64,000 nt of DNA from Flavobacterium resistens (GTDB lineage: Bacteria; Bacteroidota; Bacteroidia; Flavobacteriales; Flavobacteriaceae): contig NZ_FXTA01000001.1 of NCBI RefSeq assembly GCF_900182645.1, forward strand, positions 1,302,001-1,366,000, given 5' to 3'. The notes beneath the pieces are model-generated. The model did no database searches, was not told where the DNA came from, and was given only the letters and a program-made list of their open reading frames with translations. Made by a program: the position numbers and the translations under genes. Below, piece after piece: positions 55,179-64,000 of the stretch (its first letter is position 1; each line of letters begins with the position of its first letter).

Positions 55179-55314
55179 GTTTGAATTAATATCAACTTTA
55201 TTAGTTCTTAGTAATTAGCTCTTAGTGATTATTCACTTTCTTTAGTTTAACCATTTAACTCCATAAAATTATAAAGAAAAAAACAAGGGTTATAACACTA
55301 AGAACTAAAAAATC

Positions 55315-57414
55315 TTATTTGAAATTCGCAATTCCTTCTTTCAGCCATTGCAAATATTCTGCGGTACTTACGTAACTAATTGTTGGTTTAGAACTATGCA
55401 GGTTATTGCCTTCTAAATCCGTGATAACATACAAAGGCTGCGTATTGGTTTTATATTTTGAAATCATAAAATCAGTCCATTTATCTCCTACGGTAATAAT
55501 TTCATCTCCTGCTTTCGTAACATGTTGTTCATTTTTTGGAAGCTCTCGTTTATCATCAACGTATAACGAAATTAAAACAACATCATTTTTTAAAATTGGA
55601 AGAACCGAAGGATCTGACCAAACATTGTTTTCCATTTTTCTGCAGTTTACACACGCATAACCTGTAAAATCAAGCATTATTGGCTTGTTGATTTCTTTCG
55701 CATATGCTAAACCATCTTCATAATCATGAAAAACCATTATTCCGTGTGGGCCTAATTCTGCGCCTTCAGGAAGTCCTTTTATTGATTCTGTGCTTCCTGT
55801 TGAATTCCCTGAACCTCCAACGCCAAATGGACTTTCGCTATATTGTGGTGGCGGCGGAAAAGCGCTAATTAATTTTAAAGGCGCTCCCCAAAGTCCCGGA
55901 ATCATATAAATTGTAAAACTTAAAACAAGTAATCCTAATGATAACCTTCCAACCGAAATATGATGTGTCGGGCTATCGTGTGGCAAAGTGATTTTTCCGA
56001 ATAAATACAATGCAAGAGTTCCAAAAATAGCAATCCAAATCGCTAAGAAAACTTCTCTTTCTAAGAAATGCAATTGTAAAACCAAATCAGCATTTGATAA
56101 GAATTTGAATGCTAAAGCCAATTCTAAAAATCCTAAAACAACTTTTACAGTGTTTAACCATCCTCCAGATTTTGGTAATGAATTCAACCAGCCCGGGAAC
56201 AACGCAAATAACATAAACGGAAGTGCTAATGCTGAAGAGAAACCTAACATTCCAACGATTGGAGCAATTCCTCCATTTGAAGCAGCCTCAACCAACAAAG
56301 TTCCTACAATTGGTCCTGTACATGAAAATGATACAATTGCCAATGCCAAAGCCATAAATAATATTCCAACCAAACCTCCTTTGTCTGCTTGTTGATCGGC
56401 TTTGTTTGCCCATGAATTTGGAAGCATAATTTCGAATGCTCCTAAAAATGAAACAGCAAAAACGACTAAAATCACAAAGAAAATAAGATTGAACCAAACA
56501 TCTGTCGATAAAGCATTTAAAGCATCAGCACCGAATATTTTAGTTACAATCAATCCTAAAATCACATAAATTGCTATGATTGATAATCCGTAAATTATAG
56601 CATTTCTAATTCCTTTTGCTCTGCTTTTACTTTGTTTAGTAAAGAAACTTACCGTCATAGGAATCATCGGGAAAACACAAGGCGTAAATAAGGCTGCAAA
56701 ACCACCTAAAAAAGCCAAGAAAAAGATAGACCACAAACTTCTAGACGGTGCCGGTGCAGGCATATCTTCTTTCGAAATTGGTTCTTCCACATTAGATTTT
56801 ACCACCTGAACTTTTGCAGTATCTGCTGCTTTTGCGATTGTATCCACCGCAATTCCAGTTACTTTCGTCTCGTCCTTTTTCGCTTCTGTTATTGCCGGAA
56901 CTGCGTCCATATTGAAAGTCGACGGAATCGCAATTGAGAATTTTTTATTAGAATTGATACAAACTTCTTTACAAACCTGAAAATCAAATTCCACATCAAC
57001 CGTTTTTAAATTTGGGTTGACAATCTTGATTTCCTGTTCGATATGTGCTTTTCCTTCAAAGAAAGTTTCATTTACACCAAAAACATCATTAAAAGCTGTT
57101 CTGTTTTTTCCCTCCTTTGCTTTTCCAACTAATTCGTAATTTCCTTTTTGATTTTTGAATGCAATTTCCAGCGCAAGCGGTCCGCCTTCTGGTGTAAATT
57201 GCGAGTACATATGCCAGTCTTTTTCAATTGTTCCGTCAAAAATTAACACGGCATTGTTTCCGGATTTTTTTTCAATTTTCGAAGTCCATTTTACTGGCTC
57301 TAAAACCTGAGCATTACTTTTTGCAAAAGAAAAAATAAAAAACAGTAAAAATAAAAGAGATTTGCTCCAGTAGTTTTTTGACATTATCGCTTGGCGGTAT
57401 TGATTAAAGTTCAT
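55315..57414 (-). CDS. dsbD: Thiol:disulfide interchange protein DsbD
   Basis: DsbD passes electrons across the inner membrane to periplasmic thiol-reducing proteins. The 699-residue protein has a signal peptide, an N-terminal alpha domain (about 40-170, with CKEVC), a CcdA-like membrane core with FTPCVFPMIPMTVSFFTKQS near 242 and SCTGPIVGTLLVEAA near 355, and a C-terminal thioredoxin-like domain with CVNCRKME near 590. Its start codon overlaps the tilS stop (TAATG at 57412-57416), indicating coupled translation. A second in-frame ATG at 57384 gives a more typical signal peptide and is possible. Confidence 0.95.
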   Translation of the reverse strand: MNFNQYRQAIMSKNYWSKSLLFLLFFIFSFAKSNAQVLEPVKWTSKIEKKSGNNAVLIFDGTIEKDWHMYSQFTPEGGPLALEIAFKNQKGNYELVGKAKEGKNRTAFNDVFGVNETFFEGKAHIEQEIKIVNPNLKTVDVEFDFQVCKEVCINSNKKFSIAIPSTFNMDAVPAITEAKKDETKVTGIAVDTIAKAADTAKVQVVKSNVEEPISKEDMPAPAPSRSLWSIFFLAFLGGFAALFTPCVFPMIPMTVSFFTKQSKSRAKGIRNAIIYGLSIIAIYVILGLIVTKIFGADALNALSTDVWFNLIFFVILVVFAVSFLGAFEIMLPNSWANKADQQADKGGLVGILFMALALAIVSFSCTGPIVGTLLVEAASNGGIAPIVGMLGFSSALALPFMLFALFPGWLNSLPKSGGWLNTVKVVLGFLELALAFKFLSNADLVLQLHFLEREVFLAIWIAIFGTLALYLFGKITLPHDSPTHHISVGRLSLGLLVLSFTIYMIPGLWGAPLKLISAFPPPPQYSESPFGVGGSGNSTGSTESIKGLPEGAELGPHGIMVFHDYEDGLAYAKEINKPIMLDFTGYACVNCRKMENNVWSDPSVLPILKNDVVLISLYVDDKRELPKNEQHVTKAGDEIITVGDKWTDFMISKYKTNTQPLYVITDLEGNNLHSSKPTISYVSTAEYLQWLKEGIANFK

Positions 57415-58724
57415 TATTGTAGTTCTATTTTAAGTATATTATTTGTGGTATTTTCAATTTTAAAACGTTCGTCTTGCCTGATTCCAACAACCCATACAAT
57501 TTGGTTATCTGAGCACAAAATCCATGTTTTTTCTTTTTCAATTAGAGATAATTTTTCATCTTTAAAAAGCTTGCTTACTTTTTTTGATTTTCCCTGCATT
57601 CCAAAAGGCTGAAAAACATCTCCTTCATTCCATCTACGTAAAATCAAAGGAAACTGGATTTTTTCGGCGTCCACAAAGATAGCTTTATTTGAATCTATTG
57701 TAATGTCATCTACTTGACAAAGCTTCAAATTTAAGGGAAAATTAACTTCTGTGTCTTCTTTATTAATTTCAAATTCTTCGTCATTAGGCTCATACGAAAT
57801 TGGACTCAAAATCAAGGTTTCTCTGTTTTTAAGCAATCTGAATTCTTCCGAAAGCACTTGTTTTCCAGATTGTCCGTTTACCAAATCGTAAATATCATTC
57901 CATGCCGTGAAACCAAATTCATTTAGCCATTGGTACAAATACGATTTATAATTTGGTAATTTTTTCAGCTGATTTAAATCGAAATGAATATCTTCTCCAT
58001 CTTCTTTCGCAACCTGCTGATAAACCATAATTGATGCATCTTCAGTCATTTCCTGCGATTCCTGCAAATACGATTGTGTCTTTTGAAAAGCATTCAAAAA
58101 GTTCGGATTGATTTCTTTTAGAATAGGAACTAAATCGTGGCGAATTTTATTTCGCAAATATTTATTCGAAGCATTACTGCTGTCCTCGCGCCATTCAATA
58201 TTATTTTCTTCGGCGTATTTCAAAATTTCTTCTCTTGAAAAAGGCAAAAGCGGACGAATTATTTTGTCATTTTGTTCCGGAATTCCAGTTAAACCTTCTA
58301 ATCCAGTGCCGCGTGTTAAATTGATAATGAAGGTTTCCAGATTATCATCGGCATGATGCGCCGTTAAAATATAATCGAAATTTTCTTCTTCCAAAAGCTC
58401 ATAAAACCAACTATAGCGAAGTTCTCTCGCAGCAACTTGTGTCGATAATTTATAATCTTCGGCAAAAGCTTTGGTATCAAATTGTGTGGTAAAAAACGGA
58501 ATGTTATTTTGCTTGCAGTAATTTTTAATAAATTCCTGATCGCCAAAACTTTCTAAACCGCGAAGCTGAAAATTACAATGCAATACAGCAATTTCATAAG
58601 GCAGTTTTTTCAATAAATGCAGTAAAACCATACTGTCCAATCCGCCACTAACAGCCAGAAAAAGCTTTTTTTCTGCTAAAAATGGAAATCTGGAAACAAT
58701 ATGATTTTGAAAGTTTGAAAACAT
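57414..58724 (-). CDS. tilS: tRNA(Ile)-lysidine synthase
   Basis: TilS attaches lysine to C34 of the CAU-anticodon tRNA(Ile), changing its reading from AUG to AUA. The 436-residue protein has the PP-loop ATP motif AVSGGLDSMVLLHLL near residues 24-38, HCNFQLRGLESFGDQEFI near 50, LTAHHADDNLETFIINLTRGTG near 134 and RNKIRHDLVPIL near 193. A C-terminal substrate-recognition domain follows. The length is normal. It lies 102 bp from the pabB gene and its stop overlaps the dsbD start. Confidence 0.96.
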   Translation of the reverse strand: MFSNFQNHIVSRFPFLAEKKLFLAVSGGLDSMVLLHLLKKLPYEIAVLHCNFQLRGLESFGDQEFIKNYCKQNNIPFFTTQFDTKAFAEDYKLSTQVAARELRYSWFYELLEEENFDYILTAHHADDNLETFIINLTRGTGLEGLTGIPEQNDKIIRPLLPFSREEILKYAEENNIEWREDSSNASNKYLRNKIRHDLVPILKEINPNFLNAFQKTQSYLQESQEMTEDASIMVYQQVAKEDGEDIHFDLNQLKKLPNYKSYLYQWLNEFGFTAWNDIYDLVNGQSGKQVLSEEFRLLKNRETLILSPISYEPNDEEFEINKEDTEVNFPLNLKLCQVDDITIDSNKAIFVDAEKIQFPLILRRWNEGDVFQPFGMQGKSKKVSKLFKDEKLSLIEKEKTWILCSDNQIVWVVGIRQDERFKIENTTNNILKIELQ

Positions 58725-58826
58725 TTGATAAATGTAAAGAATTAAACTTTATCTATTTTTAAATGAAATGTTAAGCGTAGTATTATTTTTTGCCAAGTAT
58801 TTATGGATTTATAGCTAAATAAAATT

Positions 58827-60113
58827 TTATTGTAAAACTTCATGCATTGCCTTAGCTTTCAGCAAACATTCTTCATACTCTTTTTCAGGAACAGAAAGCG
58901 ATGTTATGGCACTTCCGACAGAAAATGAAACATATTTATTTTCCTGATTATACAAAATACTTCTGATCACTACATTAAAATCAAAATCACCTTCGGGCGT
59001 AAAATATCCGACGGCGCCGCTGTATAAACCGCGTTTAGTTTCTTCCAAATTTTCAATGATTTTCATTACCGAAATCTTTGGCGCACCTGTCATGCTTCCC
59101 ATTGGGAAAGTTGTTTTTAAAACATCAACTGGCGAATATTGATTGTCTAATTTTGAAGTGATTGTTGAAATCATTTGATGCACCTGCAAAAACGAATAGA
59201 TTTTACAAAGTTCTGTAACCTCAACTGAACCTTTTTGCGCTGTGTGCGAAAGGTCGTTCCTAACCAAATCGGTTATCATGATATTTTCGGCGCGTTCTTT
59301 TGCATCGTTTTCTAAAAAATATTTTGATTTTTCATCTTCTGCAGAATCCAAAAAGCGTTTTGAAGTTCCTTTTATCGGTTGAGAAATAATAGTTTCTCCA
59401 ACTTTCTTCAAATAACGTTCAGGTGAAGCCGAAAGCAAATATTGTTTGTTATTTTTAAAGAAAACTGAAAATGGCGCTTGTGAAATAGCATTCAATTTTT
59501 GAAATTTTTCTAACGGATTTATAGTCGCGTTTTCAGCAAAAAATTCCATACAAAAATTAGCTTCATACATATCGCCTTTATGAATGTGTTTCAGCATTTT
59601 TGTCACTTTTTCAACATACAAATCTTTTGAGATTCGCTGCTGAATTGTTATATTTTCCAGACTTTCGACTTTTGACTTTTGACTTTCGACTATTTCACTA
59701 AAATCATCTTCAAGCTCGTCATCACAAAGCAATAAATACTGAATTTCGAGTTGATTTTCTTTCAATAAAAATATCTTTTTTGGCTGAAAGAAAAATAAAT
59801 CAGGAAAACCAAGTCCGTCTGAATTATCCGATTTTAAATCTTCAATATCATTTTTTAAATCATACGAAAGATATCCAAAAAGCCAATCTTTTGTGGTTTG
59901 CTGATATTGTTTTAAATCTTCAAAAGCATTTTGGAAATCAGTTTTTACAGATGTAAAAGCATCAACAGCCAGCAGACAGTCAAAACTTGAATATTCCTGA
60001 GGATATGAATTGCTGTCCAGAAAAACAATCTCACGAAACTGTTGCGACCAAGTTAAAAGTTGCTGTTTGAATTGTTCTGAATTGGAAATATGTTTATGAA
60101 TAGAAACTCTCAA
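58827..60113 (-). CDS. pabB: Aminodeoxychorismate synthase component I
   Basis: The enzyme converts chorismate plus ammonia to aminodeoxychorismate, the precursor of p-aminobenzoate for folate. Family motifs are QPIKGTSKR (the PIKGT Lys form typical of PabB, versus PIAGT in TrpE), FPMGSMTGAPK and ITDLVRNDLSH. No ATG lies in the first 190 codons. A TTG at 60113 is favoured as the start, because an upstream TTG at 60137 falls in the promoter element (TAATTTTG, 60135-60142 on the minus strand). Residues near 150-160 (SQKSKVES) come from a 7-bp repeat. No pabA is adjacent. Confidence 0.9.
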   Translation of the reverse strand: MRVSIHKHISNSEQFKQQLLTWSQQFREIVFLDSNSYPQEYSSFDCLLAVDAFTSVKTDFQNAFEDLKQYQQTTKDWLFGYLSYDLKNDIEDLKSDNSDGLGFPDLFFFQPKKIFLLKENQLEIQYLLLCDDELEDDFSEIVESQKSKVESLENITIQQRISKDLYVEKVTKMLKHIHKGDMYEANFCMEFFAENATINPLEKFQKLNAISQAPFSVFFKNNKQYLLSASPERYLKKVGETIISQPIKGTSKRFLDSAEDEKSKYFLENDAKERAENIMITDLVRNDLSHTAQKGSVEVTELCKIYSFLQVHQMISTITSKLDNQYSPVDVLKTTFPMGSMTGAPKISVMKIIENLEETKRGLYSGAVGYFTPEGDFDFNVVIRSILYNQENKYVSFSVGSAITSLSVPEKEYEECLLKAKAMHEVLQ

Positions 60114-60134
60114 AGAAGTATAAATTTTAAGCTT

Positions 60135-60142
60135 CAAAATTA
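60135..60142 (-). promoter_or_regulatory. Probable pabB promoter -7 element
   Basis: On the minus strand, TAATTTTG fits TAnnTTTG. It overlaps the upstream TTG codon, so that codon would not be in the transcript. Confidence 0.5.
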
Positions 60143-60323
60143 CGACAAAAAAAATCCTTCAATAAAATAAACCTAAAAAATATTGGCACACTTTTTAGTA
60201 TATCGATTTTAACACTAATTCATAAAATTCGCCATTTGATTAAAAACTACTCTCAAATTTTAACAAGAAATCGTATTTACATTGTGTAAATATTTTATTT
60301 ATTAATCAAATTTTAAAAATTTT

Positions 60324-61217
60324 ATGAAAACAACTGCAAAATTAGGTTTGACCACCTTAATTCTTATTCTAGTATTATTTTCCTGCAAAAAAGCAGATTA
60401 TGCTACAGCCGAAACTTCGGCAGATACTGTAACAATGGACAGTACAGCAATTTCATCATCGGCGGCTGTCGAAAAAAAGGACAGCAAACAGAAATTTATT
60501 CGAACCGCTGATATCAAGTTTAAGGTTAAAAATGTCGTCAAATCTACTTATGCAATTGAAAATGCTGTTCAAAAATTTGGCGGATTTGTAACTTATACCA
60601 ACCTTCAAAGCAATATTCATGATCAGATCAAAACTAAGATTAGTCTGGACAGCACTTTAGAAACCACAAAATATTCAGTAGAAAATAATATCACAATTCG
60701 TATTCCTAACACACAGCTGGATACGGTAATAAAATCGATTGCCAAACAAATCGATTTTTTAGATTTCAGAGTCATTAAAGTTGATGATGTATCGTTAAAA
60801 ATGTTAGCCAATCAGCTTTCGCAAAAAAGAAATAGCGTTACTGAAAAAAGAGTCGAAAATGCAATTGATTCAAAAGGAAAAAAAATCAATGATATTGTAG
60901 AAGCAGAAAATACACTCGCAAATAAAAAAGAAGAAAAAGACAATCGCATTATCGAAAACTTGTCTTTGCAGGACCAAGTTAACTTCAGTACTATTACTTT
61001 ACAACTTTATCAAAATGAAACAATAAAACAGGAAATTACGGCAAGTGAAAAAGACAACGCTGCTTACAAACCAAATTTAGGAATCCAAACAATTGATGCT
61101 TTAAAAAGCGGTTGGTACATTTTAGAGTCTATCTTGATTTTCTTTATCAATCTTTGGCCGATTATTTTAATAAGTATTGGAGGCTTTTTTCTTTATAAAA
61201 AATATCTCAAGAAATAA
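60324..61217 (+). CDS. DUF4349-family lipoprotein
   Basis: A 297-residue lipoprotein (lipobox LVLFSCKKAD, Cys 21). The DUF4349 opening is FIRTADIKFKVKNVVKSTYAIE near 58, then FGGFVTYTNLQSN near 88. A coiled-coil stretch (about 155-210, with LANQLSQKRNSVTEKRVENAID and NTLANKKEEKDNRIIENL) follows. A C-terminal membrane helix (SILIFFINLWPIILISIGGFFLY) precedes a Lys tail. Such proteins are probably anchored at both ends and are of unknown role. The start is preceded by AT-rich DNA with no clear promoter. Confidence 0.87.
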   Translation: MKTTAKLGLTTLILILVLFSCKKADYATAETSADTVTMDSTAISSSAAVEKKDSKQKFIRTADIKFKVKNVVKSTYAIENAVQKFGGFVTYTNLQSNIHDQIKTKISLDSTLETTKYSVENNITIRIPNTQLDTVIKSIAKQIDFLDFRVIKVDDVSLKMLANQLSQKRNSVTEKRVENAIDSKGKKINDIVEAENTLANKKEEKDNRIIENLSLQDQVNFSTITLQLYQNETIKQEITASEKDNAAYKPNLGIQTIDALKSGWYILESILIFFINLWPIILISIGGFFLYKKYLKK

Positions 61218-61426
61218 GAAAAGTGTTAATAAAACAGCAATTTAATAATGAAAAAATCGTTATATTTGATATAGCTTTCAATTAATCCCAAAACATGGTC
61301 AGATCAATTGAAAAATCCTCAATAAAACAGAATTAAAATAGCAATTCTGTTTATGAGAAATTTATATTAGACGATTTCCAAGCACATTATTTATATTTTT
61401 TAACTTATTTAAAAATCCTAAGTATT

Positions 61427-61804
61427 ATGAAAATTGCTACTATTATTGTCCGTGTTTTAATTGGTCTTTTGCTTCTTTTTGCTTCTATTAGTTTTTTCTT
61501 TCACTTAATGCCTGCAGAACCAGCAACCAATAATGATTTTAAAGCCTTCAACACAGGTTTAATGGCTTCTACTTATTTAATGCCCTTGGCTAAATCAATT
61601 GAATTGCTTTGCGGAATTGCATTTGTAACAGGACGTTATGTAACATTAGCTAATATTTTGATCTTGCCAATTACGGTAAATATCTTGTTCATCAATTATT
61701 TCCTGACGCCAGAAGGTCTTCCGATTGCCGGACTGTTATTTTTAGGCAACTTATTTTTGATTTACAGATATTGGGATAACTACAAAAGTGTTTTTACAGC
61801 CTAA
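61427..61804 (+). CDS. DoxX-family membrane protein
   Basis: A 125-residue protein with four probable transmembrane helices. The N-terminal ATIIVRVLIGLLLLFASISFFFHLMP and a central YLMPLAKSIELLCGIAFVTGRYVTLANILILPI match the DoxX-like pattern, in which a Gly/Glu-containing pair of helices is conserved. DoxX proteins are membrane proteins that affect quinone or redox chemistry in some species; the role here is unknown. It is followed by a two-way terminator shared with the convergent lipocalin gene. Confidence 0.8.
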   Translation: MKIATIIVRVLIGLLLLFASISFFFHLMPAEPATNNDFKAFNTGLMASTYLMPLAKSIELLCGIAFVTGRYVTLANILILPITVNILFINYFLTPEGLPIAGLLFLGNLFLIYRYWDNYKSVFTA

Positions 61805-61822
61805 ATTATTTCATTTTAAAAT

Positions 61823-61860
61823 AAAAACCCAGCACCTTTTAAAGTGCTGGGTTTTCTTTT
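61823..61860. terminator. Bidirectional terminator between DoxX and lipocalin genes
   Basis: An 11-bp aaacccagcac / gtgctgggttt stem has T-rich DNA on both sides (tttt on the plus strand; tttttatttt on the minus strand). It lies exactly between the two convergent stops. Confidence 0.88.
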
Positions 61861-62401
61861 AATTTGTTTTGTCATGTTTTACCCAGATAAGATCTGAAAT
61901 TTTATATCCAATCTCTTGGGCTTTAATCAGAAAATCAGCTTTTATGCTTTCAGGAATAGTTGTTTCTCTGGAAAGTATCCACATGTATTTTAAACTTTCG
62001 CCTACAACAAGAGCATATTTATAATCCTGATCGATTGCGATAACATTGTACCCAGCATAAAAAGGACCAAAAAATGAGACCCTAAGCATACCAATATTGT
62101 CTTTTTTGACAAACTTGGCTTTCCCGATGCTTTCTTCCCACTTGTCTTTTTTGACATCATAGCCCCTGTTATCTACCTTTATAGTACCATTATCATTCAG
62201 CGAATATTCGGCGGTAACATTTATTAAATCTTTTTCCCATTTATAATCTAACCTTGCAATTTCGTACCATTTTCCTAAATATTTTGCCTTGTCAAAGTTG
62301 GTGACAGCAACAGCTTTTTTAGGAATAGTAGAACCGCAGGAATAAAGTACAGCTGCAATTCCAGCTCCAAGAAGAATTGGAGCGATATATTTATTTTTCA
62401 T
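61859..62401 (-). CDS. blc: Outer-membrane lipocalin (Blc type)
   Basis: A 180-residue bacterial lipocalin with a lipoprotein start (lipobox VLYSCGST, Cys 22). The lipocalin core begins VTNFDKAKYLGKWYEIARLDY near residue 33, with the family G-x-W. It continues VTAEYSLNDNGTIKVDNRGYD and SFFGPFYAGYNVIAIDQDYKYALV. The C-terminal helix (SIKADFLIKAQEIGY) follows. Family members bind lipids or hydrophobic ligands, often under stress. The length is usual for Blc. Confidence 0.93.
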   Translation of the reverse strand: MKNKYIAPILLGAGIAAVLYSCGSTIPKKAVAVTNFDKAKYLGKWYEIARLDYKWEKDLINVTAEYSLNDNGTIKVDNRGYDVKKDKWEESIGKAKFVKKDNIGMLRVSFFGPFYAGYNVIAIDQDYKYALVVGESLKYMWILSRETTIPESIKADFLIKAQEIGYKISDLIWVKHDKTN

Positions 62402-62555
62402 AATGTTATCTTTTTAATTATCATAAAGATAGCATCTGAAATACACATCTAATTTACAAAATTTTTCTGAAACTTTATATTTTTTAGCTATTAAAAATAA
62501 TGTGGATAAAAAGAAAAAAAATCACACGTATTTTAGGATAATGTGTTCAAAAAGC

Positions 62556-62563
62556 TAAATTTG
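62556..62563 (+). promoter_or_regulatory. Probable promoter -7 element of the gene at 62587
   Basis: TAAATTTG fits TAnnTTTG and lies 23 bp before the ATG. Confidence 0.5.
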
Positions 62564-62586
62564 GAGAATCAATTTAGCCCTTAAAA

Positions 62587-63240
62587 ATGAAAATAAATTT
62601 ATTGCTAATTTTCCTGTTTTGTTCTTCTTTTTCCAGATCACAATCTGTCCAGGCAGTTGATTCTTTAAATATTGAAATATGCAAATCATTAGTTCAAAAT
62701 AAGAATTTGGACAATGAAATAAGAATGAATACAATAGAAAAATCTCATATATACCCATACTTATTGAGATTTAATGACACAATAATTCAAAAAAAATTAT
62801 TTACTCAGATTTATTATAGATTACTAAAAAATTGTGATGAATTTAAAACTCTTTTTCCTGCTCAACCATTCTCAAATGATTATTCCGAACAAAATAAAGA
62901 ACCAATAATTAATATATCTAAAGAACAATGCAATCATTTTGACAAAATTTCAAAATACTATTATATTGAAGGAGGTGGCAAAAAAGTAGAAGTAACTTTA
63001 AGTGATAATTTATGGGTTGAAAAATTTGAAGACAATACTTATTCAAAATTGTATTTTAGAAAAAAAAACAATTGTCAATTTGAATTAGAATTTATTGAAA
63101 GTAATAACGTTTCGAGAGGGAACCTAAGTGTGAAGGGTGAAAAATATCTTTATAAGATATTTAATGAAGAAAATGAGACTTATAGTGTCTATTTAAAAAA
63201 CAAAGAAACTTATTATATTTTTAAGATAATAAAGCAATAA
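62587..63240 (+). CDS. Secreted protein of unknown function
   Basis: A 217-residue protein with a signal peptide (MKINLLLIFLFCSSFSRSQ). The mature part has two Cys residues near residues 33 and 84 that could pair. It is Asn/Lys-rich (SEQNKEPIINISKEQCNHF), with a later beta-rich section (KKVEVTLSDNLWVEKFEDNTYSKLYF) that resembles a small C-terminal barrel. The family is not recognised. It is AT-rich compared with flanking genes. Confidence 0.68.
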   Translation: MKINLLLIFLFCSSFSRSQSVQAVDSLNIEICKSLVQNKNLDNEIRMNTIEKSHIYPYLLRFNDTIIQKKLFTQIYYRLLKNCDEFKTLFPAQPFSNDYSEQNKEPIINISKEQCNHFDKISKYYYIEGGGKKVEVTLSDNLWVEKFEDNTYSKLYFRKKNNCQFELEFIESNNVSRGNLSVKGEKYLYKIFNEENETYSVYLKNKETYYIFKIIKQ

Positions 63241-63274
63241 AAAAAACGTCAGAAAAGTTTCTGACGTTTTTTTT
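63241..63274. terminator. Bidirectional terminator between the secreted-protein gene and lpdA
   Basis: A perfect aaaaaacgtcagaaa / tttctgacgtttttt stem with a tiny loop has A/T tracts on both sides, between convergent stops. Confidence 0.9.
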
Positions 63275-63295
63275 AAATATGATTTACATAACAAA

Positions 63296-64000
63296 TTATA
63301 CGTGTATTGCTCTATTTTCAGTAGCTGCTAATGCCGCTTCTTTTACCGCTTCCGCGAAAGTTGGGTGCGCATGGCTCATTCTTGAAATATCTTCAGCAGA
63401 AGCTTTGAATTCCATTGCTGTAACCGCTTCTGCAATTAAATCTGCTGTACGCGCTCCAATCATGTGAACTCCTAAAACCTCATCTGTTTTTTCGTCAGCA
63501 AGGATTTTTACGAATCCGTCTAAGTCAGCACTTGCTCTTGCACGTCCTAAAGCTTTGAAAGGAAAACTTCCAGATTTGTAAGCAACTCCTGCCGCTTTCA
63601 ATTGCTCTTCAGTTTGTCCAACTGCAGCAACTTCTGGCCAAGTGTAAACGACACCAGGAATTAAATTATAATCGATATGTGGTTTTTGACCTGCTAAGAT
63701 TTCAGCAACCATAGTTCCTTCTTCTTCTGCTTTGTGTGCTAACATTGCTCCACGAACAACGTCACCAATTGCATAGATATTTGGAACGTTAGTTTGTAAA
63801 TGATCGTTTACTTCAACTTGTCCTCTGTCTGAAATTTTAACTCCAGCTTTGTCAGCGTTTAATCCGTCTGTGTAAGGACGACGACCAACAGAAACTAATG
63901 AATAATCTCCTTCAAGAGTGATTGTTTCTCCTTTTGCATTTTCAGCCTGAACTGTAACAGCATCACCGTTTCTTTCAACTGATTTTACTTTGTGAGAAAC
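63296..64000 (-). CDS. lpdA: Dihydrolipoyl dehydrogenase (3' part; runs off the window)
   Basis: The E3 flavoprotein re-oxidises dihydrolipoyl groups of 2-oxoacid dehydrogenase complexes, making NADH. The visible 234 residues cover the NAD-binding and interface domains. They include VGRRPYTDGLN and NIYAIGDVVRGAMLAHKAEEEG (the second FAD-binding segment). The interface domain has IPGVVYTWPEVAAVG and the catalytic SHAHPTFAEAVKEA with the His-Glu pair. The N-terminal FAD domain and redox Cys pair lie beyond base 64000. The paired E1 and E2 genes are not in view. A terminator lies just downstream. Confidence 0.95.
   Translation of the reverse strand, partial: VSHKVKSVERNGDAVTVQAENAKGETITLEGDYSLVSVGRRPYTDGLNADKAGVKISDRGQVEVNDHLQTNVPNIYAIGDVVRGAMLAHKAEEEGTMVAEILAGQKPHIDYNLIPGVVYTWPEVAAVGQTEEQLKAAGVAYKSGSFPFKALGRARASADLDGFVKILADEKTDEVLGVHMIGARTADLIAEAVTAMEFKASAEDISRMSHAHPTFAEAVKEAALAATENRAIHV

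Overview
The window looks like a chromosomal segment of a Flavobacterium-type bacterium (Bacteroidota, Flavobacteriia). The DNA is AT-rich. Many genes have a TAnnTTTG -7 promoter element and lack a strong Shine-Dalgarno sequence. The gene content also fits this group: a TonB-dependent receptor with a carboxypeptidase-regulatory-like domain paired with a DUF4249 lipoprotein, monomeric NADP isocitrate dehydrogenase, DUF4349, and many small Bacteroidota-style lipoproteins. The genus is an inference from gene content and style; no rRNA or tRNA gene was recognised.

Layout. 1-5159 (minus strand): the 5' part of a cyclophilin-type isomerase, an MFS exporter, a cupin, an archaemetzincin-like lipoprotein, a TIM-barrel isomerase, an FMN reductase and a small lipoprotein. 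5401-9260 (plus): trmD, rplS with a probable autoregulatory leader, and icd. 9342-14259: TonB receptor/DUF4249 pair, GyrI-like and DinB-like proteins, thiamine pyrophosphokinase. 14415-17735: an accessory block of four single-gene cassettes, all in one orientation. They are separated by long imperfect inverted repeats resembling integron attC sites, and no integrase is present. 17788-25941: rlmF, a YgjV-like protein, two hydrolases, uvrB, a TerB-like protein, dipeptide epimerase with a PLP enzyme, DUF1456. 26150-36316: sucC, gltB-gltD, lysA, cytochrome c. 36560-38687: divergent fosmidomycin-resistance-type exporter and AraC regulator. 38770-45804: small, mostly secreted or membrane proteins, a frameshifted lipoprotein gene, an ArsR regulator with two SRPBCC paralogues, and a stand-alone TonB plug-like protein. 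45923-48972: YifB/ComM ATPase and a Gfo/Idh/MocA oxidoreductase. 49104-55113: two amidohydrolase-family proteins with several degenerate active sites, then amtB. 55315-60113 (minus): dsbD, tilS, pabB. 60324-64000: DUF4349 lipoprotein, DoxX, lipocalin, a secreted hypothetical protein, and the 3' part of lpdA.

How the genes relate. Nitrogen assimilation is represented by gltBD and amtB. The TCA/2-oxoacid branch is represented by icd, sucC and lpdA. Cell-wall and lysine metabolism is represented by lysA and the dipeptide epimerase.

The most unusual part is the cassette array. It carries an Mrr-type endonuclease, a K+ channel-like protein with a very large extracellular loop, a PD-(D/E)XK-like protein and a secreted protein. 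The ends of each cassette are complementary to each other, as expected for integron cassettes. Several dispersed palindromic repeats lie between housekeeping genes. All of this was read by eye; no database search or folding calculation was run.
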